Part shown: positions 35,856 to 47,447 of the stretch, piece after piece
Position numbering within the stretch: the first letter of the stretch is position 1
Layout: each line of letters begins with the position of its first letter
From: Multifurca ochricompacta
Lineage: Eukaryota; Basidiomycota; Agaricomycetes; Russulales; Russulaceae
Direction: 5' to 3'
NCBI GenBank assembly: GCA_022496185.1
Contig: WTXG01000170.1
Coordinates: 18,230-82,229, forward strand
Length of the DNA stretch: 64,000 nt
Translations under genes and position numbers: made by a program
Notes under the pieces: model-generated
What the model was told of the DNA's origin: nothing
The model's database searches: none
The model's input: only the letters and a program-made list of their open reading frames with translations

Positions 35856-37330
35856 AAATCCTTTTTTGCGAAAGCCTTTTCTACTAGAATGGCTCGCACT
35901 TCTTCACTCTCCTTCATCATGTTGGCCCATATCTCCTGTGCCTTTTCTTCTTTTGTCGGTGTTTTCTTCTCGACGGTTGGTGGGTTGTTGCGTATGGGAG
36001 CAGTTGTGGCTTCAGCTGCTCGCGCCCCCTTCTTCGGGCATTCCCTGACATGTGTCCTTGTGCTTTGCAACGAAAGCACCGTCCTTCTTTCATCAATGTT
36101 TGTCGCTCATCCTCAGTAAGCGTGGCCCTGGCTCGGGTCCTGTCTGCCGACGTGTCCATGGCATTTGGGTCGCGCTGAGCAGCATGTACGGGCTTGACCC
36201 CAAAAGCTGCCTTCCACTGGTCTCGTGTTTTTCCTTTCTTTGTATCAACTCCAAAGCATGTTTGGAAGTCCAAATAATCTTGTTGCTGTCGTCGGGCAGC
36301 ATCAACCCATGCATCCCAGTCCTGAGGGTGTGGAACTGGATAATATTCTTGACCAGCGGATTGGGCAATCCTTGGGAAAAGAGGTCTAATGTCGCCTCTT
36401 CATCGGTATCATACCCTGCCCTGTTGGCCAGGCTCCTGAACTTGGCGACATAGGCGTCTAGTTCTCCCTTTTCCATTTTCAGGGACTTGAGTTCTCGAGC
36501 GGCCTTCTGCTTGGCCTGTCCATCCGTATATGCATCTTTAAACCGCTGAGCAATGGTTTCCCAAAGCCCTCACTAGTGGTGCGATGCCCACTCTCGATTT
36601 GTTCATTCAGCCACTCCAGCTGCTCCATGGTCCAGTCGTCTACGGCCTCCCCTCGGATCAGAGAGAGGAAGAGGTTGGCGCGTTGGAAAGGGTTGATTAT
36701 TTGGGGGACGTCATGGTTAAAGTTTTTGAATGTCGTAAACTCTAGCATGAATTTCTTGCTTTGTGAACGATCCCCTGCGAATGTCTGCGGCAGCACCCCT
36801 GATAGGCGTCCAGAGGGTGGGGGGATGTTTGGTGGTAACATTGCTGGAGCTGGAGGTGGAGGAACGGGGTCTGGAGCTGAGCGCGATTGTGGACATGTTT
36901 TGGTAAAATGGGGTGATAGTGTCTGTGGACTGTATGGAGATCTGGGGGGTTGTCAAAGCAGGGCTCTGATCGTGACAACTCCGGGTGCAACTGGGGCTGT
37001 AGTCGACGCTAATACCAGTGCTTCTTCGCTGTTTTCTTCTACGTACTCTTCTGGTTCAGAGTCCGTAACAATGGCTGGGGGATTCTCTCTCCACGGCCCT
37101 AATCCAAATTCAGGCGGAGCGGGTCCTGTAGTGACCCAAGAGTTTCGACTATCCGAATATCGGATACGATACCAAACTCTTTTCTCGTCGTCATATTCTA
37201 CCGGCTGGTATCTTCCGTCGTGATAGACGTAGTATCCAAACTCGGATTCAAAATCTTTCCAGGCGGCAGAGCCAAGTACTGCTGTGAAAGATTATTCTCG
37301 TCTCTGCGTTCGATGAGTTCTTCTTTAAAC
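35852..37330 (-). pseudogene. gag: Gypsy gag
   Basis: Upstream of and partly overlapping pol. The N-terminal region (37330-36850) is Pro-rich. The capsid-like core has FAGDRSQSKKFMLEFTTFK ... NLFLSLIRGEAVDDW, and after a frame break AYVAKFRSLANRAGYDT ... LDLFSQGLPNPL. A zinc knuckle CFRCKAQGHMS lies near 36040, broken before its last Cys, and ATTAPIRNNPPTVEKK follows. Four or five ORFs cover what should be one reading frame. Confidence 0.8.
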
Positions 37331-37375
37331 AGGGTCTGACTGCGGCTGGAAGCCACGATGGGAGACTCGACTTGA

Positions 37376-37965
37376 TGTTACGTCCGGTGCGGGACGTTCC
37401 ACACGACTCGTGTGACAGCGTTCGTTCGAGATCAGATAAGGGACCAATGGGATCCCTTGGAGTTTTAGATGGAAGGAGTCAAAGTCGACAAGGCTGTACT
37501 TGAAGACAATGTTAAGCGGAAAGTGCCAGAAGCACTGAGAGGATCGAGTCAAGCGTCCAAAGGGATGTCCAGAAGACAAGCACCGATGTATTCAATAAGT
37601 CGAGTCTGAGGTCTACAGAGTAGCTACAGCGGACTTATATACGTATCCAGTGGGCGTCTATAAGATAAGATATCGGAGTCAAGTGGGCCGAATATACGGA
37701 AGCGGAGGGCGTAAAGCCTGGCTTCTGATAGGGTATTAAGTAAGTGTCCGGTCGTAATGATAACAAGATAAGAGATAAGGAGATAAGAGTCGAATCATGG
37801 GCAAACAACAGGTCAACAAGTACAATCAGGGTCACGGGGACGGAAGAAGAGCACGGGATGGGTCCCAGGATGGAGACGTGATCAGGAAGTGTAAGGTAGG
37901 CGGTAAAGAAGGGTCATCATTGGGAAGAGTGAAGAAAACGGGAGCGGACGGCAGGGATTGTAACA
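37376..37965 (-). repeat. Gypsy LTR, right (5' LTR of the element)
   Basis: 590 bp, same ends as the left LTR. Transcription of the element should start here and run leftward. I could not recognise a primer-binding site complementary to a known tRNA next to it. Confidence 0.95.
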
Positions 37966-37970
37966 GACAT
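37966..37970. repeat. Target-site duplication of the Gypsy element, right
   Basis: GACAT directly after the right LTR, matching 30486-30490. Confidence 0.9.
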
Positions 37971-38646
37971 GGGGGGGTGAGGCTGACATGGAGGGCAAGG
38001 CTGACATGGAGGGTGACCTATGGAATATATTGTTGGGTCTTAGGTAGAATGTATAAGAGCGAGGCGGTCTATTATGATTATGAACTAGATGGAATAAAAG
38101 TAAGTGATGATCCCTGAGATAATCTTGTGAATAGTTTGATCCTTAAGTCGTGATACCGTTAAGTCGTAACACTCCTCCCATGCAACAATAACACTCCTTC
38201 TGCTACAAAAAAAAGTTCCAAGGCATGGTGTAAAAATCTTGTACCTTTACACTTACTGCACAAGACTTGTGAAGAAGCAATGAGTGAGAATATCAAGATT
38301 ATTGGAGAATTTTTTGAAGGACTGAATGCTCTGACGGTTTCGAGTACTGGCCATGCCTTCACCTCGGAGTACACTGTCTACATGTCACATGACTTTGATT
38401 TATAATGATATTTTGTTGATCAATGATAACTTTCCTTTTTAAAATAAATAATATTACAAATCACACTCGTGTGACAAGATTGCCACTTTAGGGATGTCGT
38501 GTGACAATATTACCACTTTAGGGATGTCAGTGGTGGGGGAGAGTAAGGTGACTTCTTGCTTGCGAAAACAGAAACAGAACAACTAACGCGTTAGTTTTCT
38601 CCTAATTTTATGACCTTTCTTGGCCGAGACTAAAATGGCCTCACAG

Positions 38647-40929
38647 GAAACCAGTCCACAGAGAAGCTTCGAGCATGGCTTTCTCCACCGAATCCTTCTA
38701 TAAATCACAATGTCGCTCGTGACACTCGTCATGACGGGACTGCAACTTGGTTTATACAAGGCCGAACTTTTAACGAATGGAAGGCGAACGGTTCCATGTT
38801 GTGGATTCGAGGAAACCGTACGTTTTTCTTGTCGCTTATTCCTTCTTGACATCTAATTGCTTCCGTTCTGCAGCGGGGTCTGGAAAGAGCATTCTCTGGT
38901 ACGCGGCTCTTCAGTTGTCTAAATTCTGGGTAATTTACATTCTCGACAAGCTCCACTATCATCGAAGATATCGGGGGCCTTCAAGCTTCGGGAAAAGCCT
39001 TGATGGCCTACTACTATTTTGATCTCAAGGACATGGCAAAGCGCGACGTTCGTGGATTACTCTCCTCCCTTCTCATTCAGCTCTGCGATTACTCAGAGGA
39101 TTGCTGGAGCGTCCTTTCTCGACTGTATGCCCTACACCGTGATGGCTCAAACCAACCAAATGAAGCCACACTCGCACATTGTCTAAGAGAGATGCTCGAG
39201 CTTCCAGGTCAACTCAAAGTCTACCTCATCATGGACGCCCTTGATGAATGTCCAAATACGACGGGGTTTCCGTCTCCGCGCGAGAAGGTATTGGGCCTTG
39301 TGGAAGGGCTTGTCAAGCAACAGCATCCGAACCTGTACGTCTGTGTCACCAGTCGCCCTGAACAAGATATCCGAGCAGTTCTCGAGCCATTGACAATGCC
39401 GCAATTCCTTGTTTCCCTTCACGAGGAAATAGGACAAAGAGAAGACATCGTTGGTTATGTCGAATCCGTAGTTCACTCAGACAGAACGATGCGGAGGTGG
39501 AGAGCAGGCGATAAGGAATTGGTCATTAATACCCTTTCTGAGAAAGCTGGTGGAATGTGAGCCATTACCACCTCCGCTAATGCGCGTGATCACTTATTTC
39601 TCATAATATGAACGCAGGTTTCGATGGGTATTTTGCCAGCTAGACACCCTCCGCCGTTGCATTCCGGCAAGTATCAAGTGTGCTCTAAATGAGCTCCCGG
39701 TTACCCTGGATGAAACATACGAACGGACATTAGAAGGAATTCCTGAAGAGAAATGGCAGCACGCCCACCATCTCTTCCAGTGTTTAATTGCATCGGTTCG
39801 ACCGCTTAAGGTCGAAGAACTTGCGGAGATCTTTGCGATTCAGTTTGATTCGCAAACTGCGCCCAAGTTGGAGGAGGGCTGGCGCCCTGAAGATGCGGAA
39901 GAGGCTGTTCTATCAGCATGCTCAAGCTTAATCCCCGTCATTGATGTCGAAGGTTCCCAAGTTGTTCAATTCACGCATTTTTCAGTGAAGGAGTTCTTGA
40001 CTTCGGATCGCCTTGCGAACAGAAGGGTGAGAAGCATTCTGCGTTACTACATACCTTTAGAACCGGCGCACATGCTCCTTGCTCAAGCCTGCCTCACAAC
40101 GCTACTCCAGCTAGATGAAGATATCCACAAAGATCGGCTGGGGAAATTTCCACTTGCTTTCTATGCAGCCCAGCACTGGGTCGAGCACGCCAAGTCCGAA
40201 AACATTTCGCCACAGATTCGATATGACATTGAGCAATTATTTGATGCAACCAAGCCACACTTTCGGGCATGGATCTGGATCTATGACATAGACAGGGGAG
40301 AGGAACTATCCGCGAAGGATCTCAATGAACGGCCGTCGGAACCGGAAGCAAGGCCTTTATACTATGCGGCGTTATGCGGACTTCGTGGTCTAGCAGAGCA
40401 CCTCATTACTATATCCCCACAAGATATACATCTTAACGGGGGCCAACATTCTACCCCGTTGCATGCGGCCTCATATCGTGGACACGCGAAGCTTATTCAC
40501 CTTCTAATCACGCATGGTTCCGATGCGAACGTGCAGAGCGAGAGGCGCCGGACTCCGTTGCATGATGCATCTAGCATGGGACACCTCGAGGCCGTACGAT
40601 TACTGCTTCAGCACAATGCCGATCTCAATGCCAAGGATGGGACCAACTGGACGCCTCTGCACTTCGCATCATCAGGCGGACATTTGAAAGTTGTGCAATT
40701 TCTCCTTGAGCACGGAGCCGACATACACGCACTTACTAGTCTGAAAAGCACCCCACTGCATCTGGCATCTATTGAAGGGATGCTCGATGTCGCTCGGTTA
40801 TTGCTCGCGTGCGGTGCAGACGTGAATGCAGGGCATCAAGATAGTTGGTCTCCATTTCGTGTGGCATCTATTAATGACCATCACGAGGTTATGCAGTTTT
40901 TGTTGGAGCACGGCGCCAAGGAACAATAG
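38647..40929 (+). CDS. NLR4: NACHT-ankyrin receptor lacking the Goodbye domain
   Basis: Four open exons: 38647-38817, 38874-38898, 38951-39556, 39618-40929. The first codes GNQSTEKLRAWLSPPNPSIN ... ATWFIQGRTFNEWKANG. The 25-nt exon codes PGSGKSILW (Walker A). NACHT has YLIMDALDECPN and CVTSRPEQDI. The last exon has FRWVFCQLDTLRRCIPASI, the helical region and 7 ankyrin repeats, ending LLEHGAKEQ. Exon lengths 171, 25 and 606 equal those of NLR3 and NLR5, and no break was found. The Goodbye and linker exons expected upstream are absent: 100 bp before the first exon begins the inverted TIR of element B. It is therefore 5'-truncated, unless a new promoter and start are used. No good in-frame start is obvious at 38647, so function is doubtful. 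Confidence 0.85.
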
Positions 40930-41942
40930 GCTGGAGCAATTGAACCTCAAGGCTAACACTATGCGCGGCGAATATGCAGTCTTGAGCTCAGTACATTGCA
41001 GTTGCGCGGGAGGGTAGTTAGTCTATTTCATTGGAGCTCGAGCTAGAAAGGGTGTGATCTATAGGAGAGGTGGAAAATTCTTTAACTATGTGGGATGACA
41101 CGGGTAGTGTGGCAGGGATATCACACTGACCTGCAAGCGGGGAGAGCATATACTTTAGAAAGAGAACGCCCAGTTACGGTAAACCATTGACTCAGTATTA
41201 CTGGATGGGCATGGCAGGCTGTGGTTCAATAAATCAAGCCTCACTGGAATCACGGAGTGACGTTTTAGTTTCGGTATCGGCGTTATTCTGCCTTGAACCC
41301 CATGGAGACCTGGGCTCGTTGGCATTTGAAGATGAAATGTTTTGGTATGAGTCGTGGTTCAGTTCGGGGTGCTTGAACTTGCAAATACGCTGTTTGCTGG
41401 TTCCGTTTGACCTCGTACTTGACGTTTTCGAGGAGTTCTTTAGCACACAAAGAGAAAAAAAAAAAAAGAGAGAGAGAGAGAAATGCTGTTTGATTTCTTC
41501 TGCTTCTGTTGGCTCACTGGCTGGACTACTACAAGCATTGTATGTACCTTTATATAGTCGTCGAGAGAGCTAATTGAAGGAGTGTTATGAAGCAGAAGAA
41601 GAAGAATATGTTGAAAGAGGGTGAAGCCGCACAAGGCGAGGCGAAACGAAAGTGAAAGTTGATGAAAGTGGGTAATAAGTATAATATGAGAGAAGGAAAT
41701 GAATGAGTAAGCAGCTCTCGGAACATGCACACATGTGCCACGTGATGATTTTAACACTCCGACTCTGTGCCCGTCTGTTGTTTTCTATGCCTTGCCATTC
41801 TCTTTCTGCAGCTACGACATGTTTCCAAAACCACCAACCAACAACGTCAATTCGGCTTCTCACTCAAAATAATAAACGGATCACTCCTATTGTGGTTTGT
41901 ATCACGATACAATGGAATATATCCTGCTATGCTGGGGTAACT
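40930..41942. other. Intergenic between convergent NLR4 and NLR5, with repeat copy 3
   Basis: Holds both 3' flanks. 41440-41720 is the third copy of the dispersed repeat (TTTAGCACACAAA, an AG run, GCTCACTGGCTGGACTACTA), also seen near 2300 and 19950. No gene recognised. Confidence 0.5.
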
Positions 41943-44900
41943 CTAATATATACCTGTGGCTCCATGCTCCAACAGCAATTTCTCAATCTCGCGATTTCCC
42001 CTGGCCGCCTTGATCGGGGTCCAGCTATTCATTGGCACCCCATTCACGTCTGCACCGTGGGAAAGGAGTACCCGTACGACCTCAAGTTCTCCCTGGAAAG
42101 ATGCAAGGTGCAATGGAGTGTTCCCGTTGTCATTTTGTGCATGGATGTCGGCACCGTACTCAAGAAGTAGCTGCGTTACTTTGGGACCGCCGTTCGATGA
42201 CGCATTGTGCAAGGGTGTCCGGCTCGTCCTATTCCTGGCCTCGGTATTGGCGCTGTGCTGTAGCAGTAAACGTGCAGTTTCGAGCTGTCCATCATAGGAT
42301 GCAGAATGCAGTGGAGTCCAGAGATTGTCGTCCTGCACATTCACTTCCGCTCCGTGCGCGATCAACAGCTCCATAACCTCTAAATGTCCGCCCATAACTG
42401 CTACCCACAACGGACTACTCCTTCTCGTGTTTCTTGTATTGACATCAGCTCCTCGCTCAAGTAAGAGACGTGCAACATCTATGTGTCCTCTGCTCGATGC
42501 TGCACACAACGGAGTCTTGAGATTTCCACTGCTGACATTTACGTCCTGCGTCTGCGTAGTGATGAGGTGCTCTGTCAGGCCACGAAGTCCGCATAGTGCC
42601 GCATAGTATAAAGGCGTGGCACTTGGCTGTTGTGGGTGTTCCTCGAGAACGTTGAGTAACAACTTCCTGTCCTCGTCCATATCATGGATCCAAACCCATG
42701 CTCGAAAATACGGTAGAGTCGAATCAAATAGACGCTTCATTCCATCTTGAATCTGCGATGACACATTTTTGAACCTGGTGTGCTCGACCCAGTTTTGAGC
42801 TGCATAGAAAGCCAAAGGGAATCTCGTCAGCCCATCCTTGTTGATATGGTTATCTAGCTGAAGTAGGGTCGTAAGGCATGCTTGTGCAAGAATCGTATGC
42901 GCTGGCTCGAATGGGATGTAGAAACGTGAAATGTTTCCCACTGTTCTGGCGGAGAGGCGATCTGCAGTTAGAAACTCCTTGACAGAGAAGTGGGAAAACT
43001 GGACAATTTGAGAGCCTTGCATATCAACGACAGCGATTAAGCTCGAGCATGCAGATAGCACTGCCTCTTCTGCATCATCCGGCCGCCAGCCCTCCTCCAA
43101 CTTGGGAGCCGCTCGCGAGTCAAATTGAATCGCAAAGATCTCTGCAAGTTCTTCAACACCAAGTGGGCGAACGGATGCTATAAGACACTGGAACAGCCGG
43201 TAAGCGTGTTGCCATTTCTCCTCTGGGATCCCTTCTAATGTCCGTTCATATGTTTCATCTAGTGTAGTGGGTAATTCATTCAGGGCACGCTTGATACCTG
43301 CCGGAATACATCGACGAAGGGTGTCTAGCTGGCAGAACACCCATCGGAACCTGTGTTGTATCAGAAATAATGGCCATACGCATTGGCGGGGAAAACCGGT
43401 TTCTTACATTCCACCAGCTCATTCAGAAAGCGTATTAATAACCAGTTCCTTGTCCTCCGCTCTCCACCTCCGCATCGTTCTATCTGAGCGAACGACAGAA
43501 TTGACATAGTCGAGAATGTCTTCCCTTTGCCCTGTTTCTTCGTGAAGGGATACAAGATATGGTGCGGATGCCAAGGGTTCAAGAGCCGTTCGGATATCTT
43601 GCTCTGGACGGCTAGTGACGCAGAGGTACAAGTTTGGATGGTGTTGGTTGACAAGCCCCTCCATAACGCGCAATACTCTCTCCCGTGGAGATGGAAACCC
43701 CGTGGTATTTGGACATTCATCCAGGGCATCTATGACAAGGTAGACGCCAACTTGTCCTGGAAACTCGAGCATGCTTCTTAGACATTGTGTAAGTGCGACC
43801 TCACTCGGCTGGTCGGAGCCATCACGGTGCATGGTGTATAGTTGGACAAGGAGGTCCCAGCAATCGTCTGAGTCGTCACAGAGCTGAGTGAGAAGGGACG
43901 ATAGTAAGCCGCGAACGTCGCGCTTTGACACATCTTTGAAGTCGAAATAGTAGTAGGCCATCAAGACTTTTCTGGCAGATTTCAGGCGCTTTATGTCCTC
44001 AATGATCGTGGAGCTTTTCGAAAAAAGAAATGGATTTCCTAATGTTTAGAGAACCACAGGAACCACGTACCAGAGAATGCTCTTGCCTGACCCCCCTGCG
44101 GAACCAGAGAGATAATTAAAACACGCGAAGTGACAGATGTTGAGAAAAGCGTACGATTCCCGCGTATCCACAACAAAGAACTGTTCATCTTCCATTCGCT
44201 GAAAGAGCGACCCTCAGTAAACCACGTCGCAGTTCCACCATGGTGCGTGTCCCTCGCAGTGTTGTGATTGATCGAAGGATTTGGAGGAGAGAGCCATCCT
44301 CAGAGCCTGTCTCGCGATTGGTTTCCTGTCAGGTTGTTATCTTAGGCCCCTCCTCTATAAACGACAGCACAAGGAGACAACTAACGGCTTAGTCTGTCTG
44401 TCGCTGTTTTATAAAACCCGGTGTCAACATTAGATCCGTAGATCGTTCAATCAAATTTGATTACCTTCTTTAATCACCTTGACATTCTCGTCGACGCCGT
44501 GTGTTGCCTCCTTGATCACCTTTGTATCCTTCCCAAATTCATGTACGACCTCGTCTATGGCCTTCACCTTTGTATCGATACTATCCGTGACCTCCGTTAT
44601 TGTCTTCACGTTGCTGTTCACCGTTTGCGTGACTTCGTTCATCGCCTTTACCTTCCCATCCATCTCATACACGACCCCCTTGACACCCTCGTGTCCTTAT
44701 TGACATCTTCCACGATCTCCTTCACGGCCTTCACATTCCCATCCACCTCTTCTGCCGTCTCCTCAATCACCTTAACCTTTCTGTCAACGCCATGTGTCAC
44801 CTCCAAGTTCCTCGCCACACCCATCCTATTCTCTTCCTGGGTGAGCGTATCCAGCCTTTGTAGCGCATCTTCAACCTCTGTCCTGCCCACAAGCTTTTTA

Positions 44901-45615
44901 AGATACTTTTCTGCGCCGTTGTTAGCCAAGTACGGATATAAGATATGAGCTTGAATTAGCTCACTGATTCGTCTCTGGGTCATTGCTTTAGTGGATAGCG
45001 CGAGGATGAATAGTACTTGGGCCATTATTTTTCCAAGCAGCTCCGTAAACTGTGGTGTGAGAGGAATGCCGAGGTATATCTTGAGACGTTGAAGGAAGTT
45101 GTCTATGCGCTCAAATAGGTTGGCGAGGGTGTCGTGGCTTGTAATAACGTCCTTGGCTGCCTGAGATCGTTGGATGTTACTGGGACGACATTAAGGAACA
45201 TGGGAAGAGAGGTACCGCAAGAAGAACACCGATCCCAGCAAAAATCACCTTTCCGGGAGAGAATGGCTAAAGGGTTTATATATTTACACAGTGATATAGA
45301 ACAACAAAAAGATCTATCGAGACTCACGAGTCCGATTCCCTCTCCAAGTGTGGCGGAAAATGTAAACAAGATATGAACGATTGGGTCGAGCCATTGCATT
45401 ATTCTATCATCTCCCTTGCGGAATTCATCGAACGCATTCGCTTGTTTCCTAAATATGGCCAAGATTGCATCAGGAGATTGGCAATTTTCAAGAACAGCAG
45501 CGAAAGGGTGTGTTTGCAGATCTTGTCTGGTTAATTTGTTATACTCTTTTGAGTCAGTCTCGAATATTGAGATAAAATTGGAAGAGGGAGCAGTTGTTTT
45601 CTGAGTTGTAGACAT
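41943..45615 (-). pseudogene. NLR5: Goodbye-NACHT-ankyrin receptor with nonsense codons
   Basis: Exons 45615-45328, 45266-45216, 45160-44965, 44910-44465, 44325-44155, 44095-44071, 44013-43408, 43350-41943. The Goodbye domain starts MSTTQKTTAPSSNFIS. The linker carries eight 14-residue repeats (VDRKVKVIEETAEE, IDTKVKAIDEVVHE and others). The 25-nt exon codes GSGKSILW preceded by Arg. NACHT has VYLVIDALDECPN and the last exon 7 ankyrin repeats. Defects: TGA in place of a conserved Arg codon CGA near 44300-44302 (before GWLSPPNPS), TGA near 43419 in place of the Arg/Lys before AGGM, and a one-base loss in the repeat linker near 44690. Two independent nonsense codons point to real inactivation. 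It is convergent with NLR4. Confidence 0.85.
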
Positions 45616-45824
45616 GGGGATACTGTAGTAGAGCTTGCTCGTCTCGAAAAGGGAGGGTGTCGGGCGGATTTGAGGACAGGCAGTAGGCCGACATACACAC
45701 ACTGCCTCATGGGCGAACCCAGGTGAAATCTAGATACAGAAATAAATAGATAAGATAACAGACGCACAGCGCGATCCTGATCACATGATCAAGTAGGAAT
45801 GTGTCACGAGTCACGAGCCCGACG

Positions 45825-46861
45825 CCGTCGGGTTGCGGAAAAAATAGGTACTTTTTACGAACCCATTATTTACCGGTAATTTACCGGTAATTTACTGGTA
45901 ATTTACTGGGTCGCTGTGGGAGTAGTAATTTACCAGGTCACGTGCCAACGTGACTAATATATGAGTTAACTAAACTTTTTTTTTTTTTTTGAATCAATTT
46001 TAATTCGCGCTTGCGGGACGGCGCCCAATCGCGCGGCCACATCCAGGTACAATGTGGCTACTGATACTACGAACAGGTGATGGAAGCGACAAAAGTCATG
46101 GTGCCAAACCCAGAGGGAAAATGCTAAGTAGGGGGATAGGATAGAGAGGCCTTGAGGGGGAGAAAAACCCCCCCCGGTTAGCCGTTCAGTGAGCAATAAA
46201 GTTGAAACTTACAAGTCACCTGTGTCCGACAGAGAGTTAACTAAACTAAATATACGAGCGAGCTGTTGAGCCGGGAACGGATCAGGGTAAGCCGGACCGG
46301 ATCGGAGGTGACCGGTGTTGCCGGTGCATTGTAATATACTTACTACTAAAATTCCACTCATCGTTTATTATGATTAAGATACGATCCTTATGACCATAGC
46401 ACAGCATGCTCTTTACAGTATTTAAGGACAGTATTTCTGTAGCTTGCACTTCAGTTTTGACTCAAGAACAGGTTCTTTTCGAAGTCAGATGGCAAACTGG
46501 ATGAGAATCCGGATGATGATGAGGATGATAGTTGGTTGGATGAGCCGAATCTTGAGATGTTCCATCCTGAACTTTCTCTTGAGGTCTCATGAACCATTGA
46601 TCTGTCATCTCAGTGTCTTGCAGCAGCTCTTTCTGATGAACCATCAAGTGATATTTCTGTGGCTGCTCCTAACCCTCCAGAAGCTCCTGGAGAGCCCCTA
46701 GACAACGACTTCTCGATGGAAATGGAATTATATTGAAAACATCACGTGAAAGTATCACGTGGAATTTTTTACCAGTAAATTACAGTAAATTACCACCTTC
46801 CCATCAGACCCTCTGTAAATTACCAGTAAAATATTGGCCTCGAATATTTTCCGCAACCCTA
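45825..46861. mobile_element. hAT-like non-autonomous element
   Basis: Inverted ends (T)CGGGTTGCGGAAAA and TAGGGTTGCGGAAAA, flanked by CCCGACG on both sides (45818-45824, 46862-46868). Subterminal repeats of GTAATTTAC(C/T)GG occur at both ends (45870-45960 and, inverted, 46760-46835). A TAGGG terminus with a 7-8-bp duplication suggests hAT. An open frame at about 46480-46735 codes an acidic, Asp-rich stretch (DENPDDDEDDSWLDEPN), possibly the tail of a lost transposase. A SINE is nested in the left part. Confidence 0.6.
45977..46233 (-). mobile_element. SINE or short LINE copy with 14-bp target duplication
   Basis: 257 bp with an oligo(A) tail (T run at 45977-45991 on the plus strand), bounded by GAGTTAACTAAACT at 45963-45976 and 46234-46247. 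The 3' part (GATTGGGCGCCGTCC ... GCGCGAATTAAAATTGATTC) resembles the LINE tails elsewhere in the window, suggesting it is mobilised by the same LINE. Confidence 0.75.
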
Positions 46862-46868
46862 CCCGACG

Positions 46869-47433
46869 GAGACATGTCACGGCCATGTGATGCGGGTCTT
46901 GTAGAGCAACCATCCGCGCAGTTCACAAAATCGCTCACCCGGATGCTCTCAGATATCTCCTTAGCCTAAAGCCCCGTCCAGGTGTTACTACATAGCAAGC
47001 AGCTCGACTATCAGTACTGCACCGCTGCCATCTCTTTCACGATCATGTCCGAAATGTCTCTGCACCAGGAACGCTGACCAGGCAAGCCAGCCCTCCTTGG
47101 AGAATGGACGTTGTACTGTTTCCTCAGTTTTAACCGATAGAGGCAAGCGTTTTTGCTGCCGTCACAACTTTGTCTCGCTTTGAGAGAGCGCCGATTCTCG
47201 ACCCTTCCCGGAGATCTAGGCAAATGTAGCGGCATCGTGCAGGTATCTATGTCCGTGTCCACACGGTTTGGAAAATCAAGGATGGCTCTGGGCTCAGCGG
47301 GAAATTTTTTTTCCTATCACCAATTGGGACCGGACCACTTCGTCGTTTAATATTAAGTCGAAGAATTTTCCTGGTTTCAGTTCTGAAAGTCAGCTTTGAT
47401 GTCTATCTCGGCTAAGAGCTGCTTCTCGTTCAT
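46869..47433. other. Intergenic, nothing recognised
   Basis: No convincing gene, RNA or repeat. Confidence 0.5.
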
Positions 47434-47447
47434 CTCAGAGGAATTGA

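Larger units (their letters stand above)
30491..37965 (-). mobile_element. Ty3/Gypsy chromovirus-type LTR retrotransposon
   Basis: Complete 7475-bp element read on the minus strand: LTR - gag - protease - reverse transcriptase - RNase H - integrase - chromodomain - LTR, with 5-bp GACAT duplications. The two LTRs (592 and 590 bp) differ by about three substitutions and two single-base gaps, implying recent insertion. Inserted into TIR element B. Internal frames are broken by a few single-base losses, at least one in an A run (35012-35015), so it may be functional in the organism. Confidence 0.95.
29515..38560. mobile_element. TIR element copy B, split by the Gypsy insertion
   Basis: Left TIR at 29515-29690 (CTCACCCAACTCTCCCCCAC ...) and right inverted TIR at about 38400-38560. 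Both contain a doubled block CATCCCTAAAGTGG-AATATTGTCACACGA. Without the Gypsy element (30491-37965) it would be about 1.6 kb. It lies directly upstream of the truncated NLR4, whose first coding exon begins at 38647. A LINE tail occupies 29690-30250. Confidence 0.6.

Noticed and set aside
36576..37223. 215-codon plus-strand ORF opposite gag
   Set aside because: It is the antisense shadow of the Gypsy gag; no domain of its own.
37340..37375. Primer-binding site of the Gypsy element
   Set aside because: The sequence next to the 5' LTR does not clearly match the 3' end of a known tRNA.
45868..45940. Tandem GTAATTTACCG repeats considered as a CRISPR-like array
   Set aside because: Units are contiguous or nearly so, occur inverted at the other end of the element, and the genome is fungal. 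They are subterminal transposon repeats.
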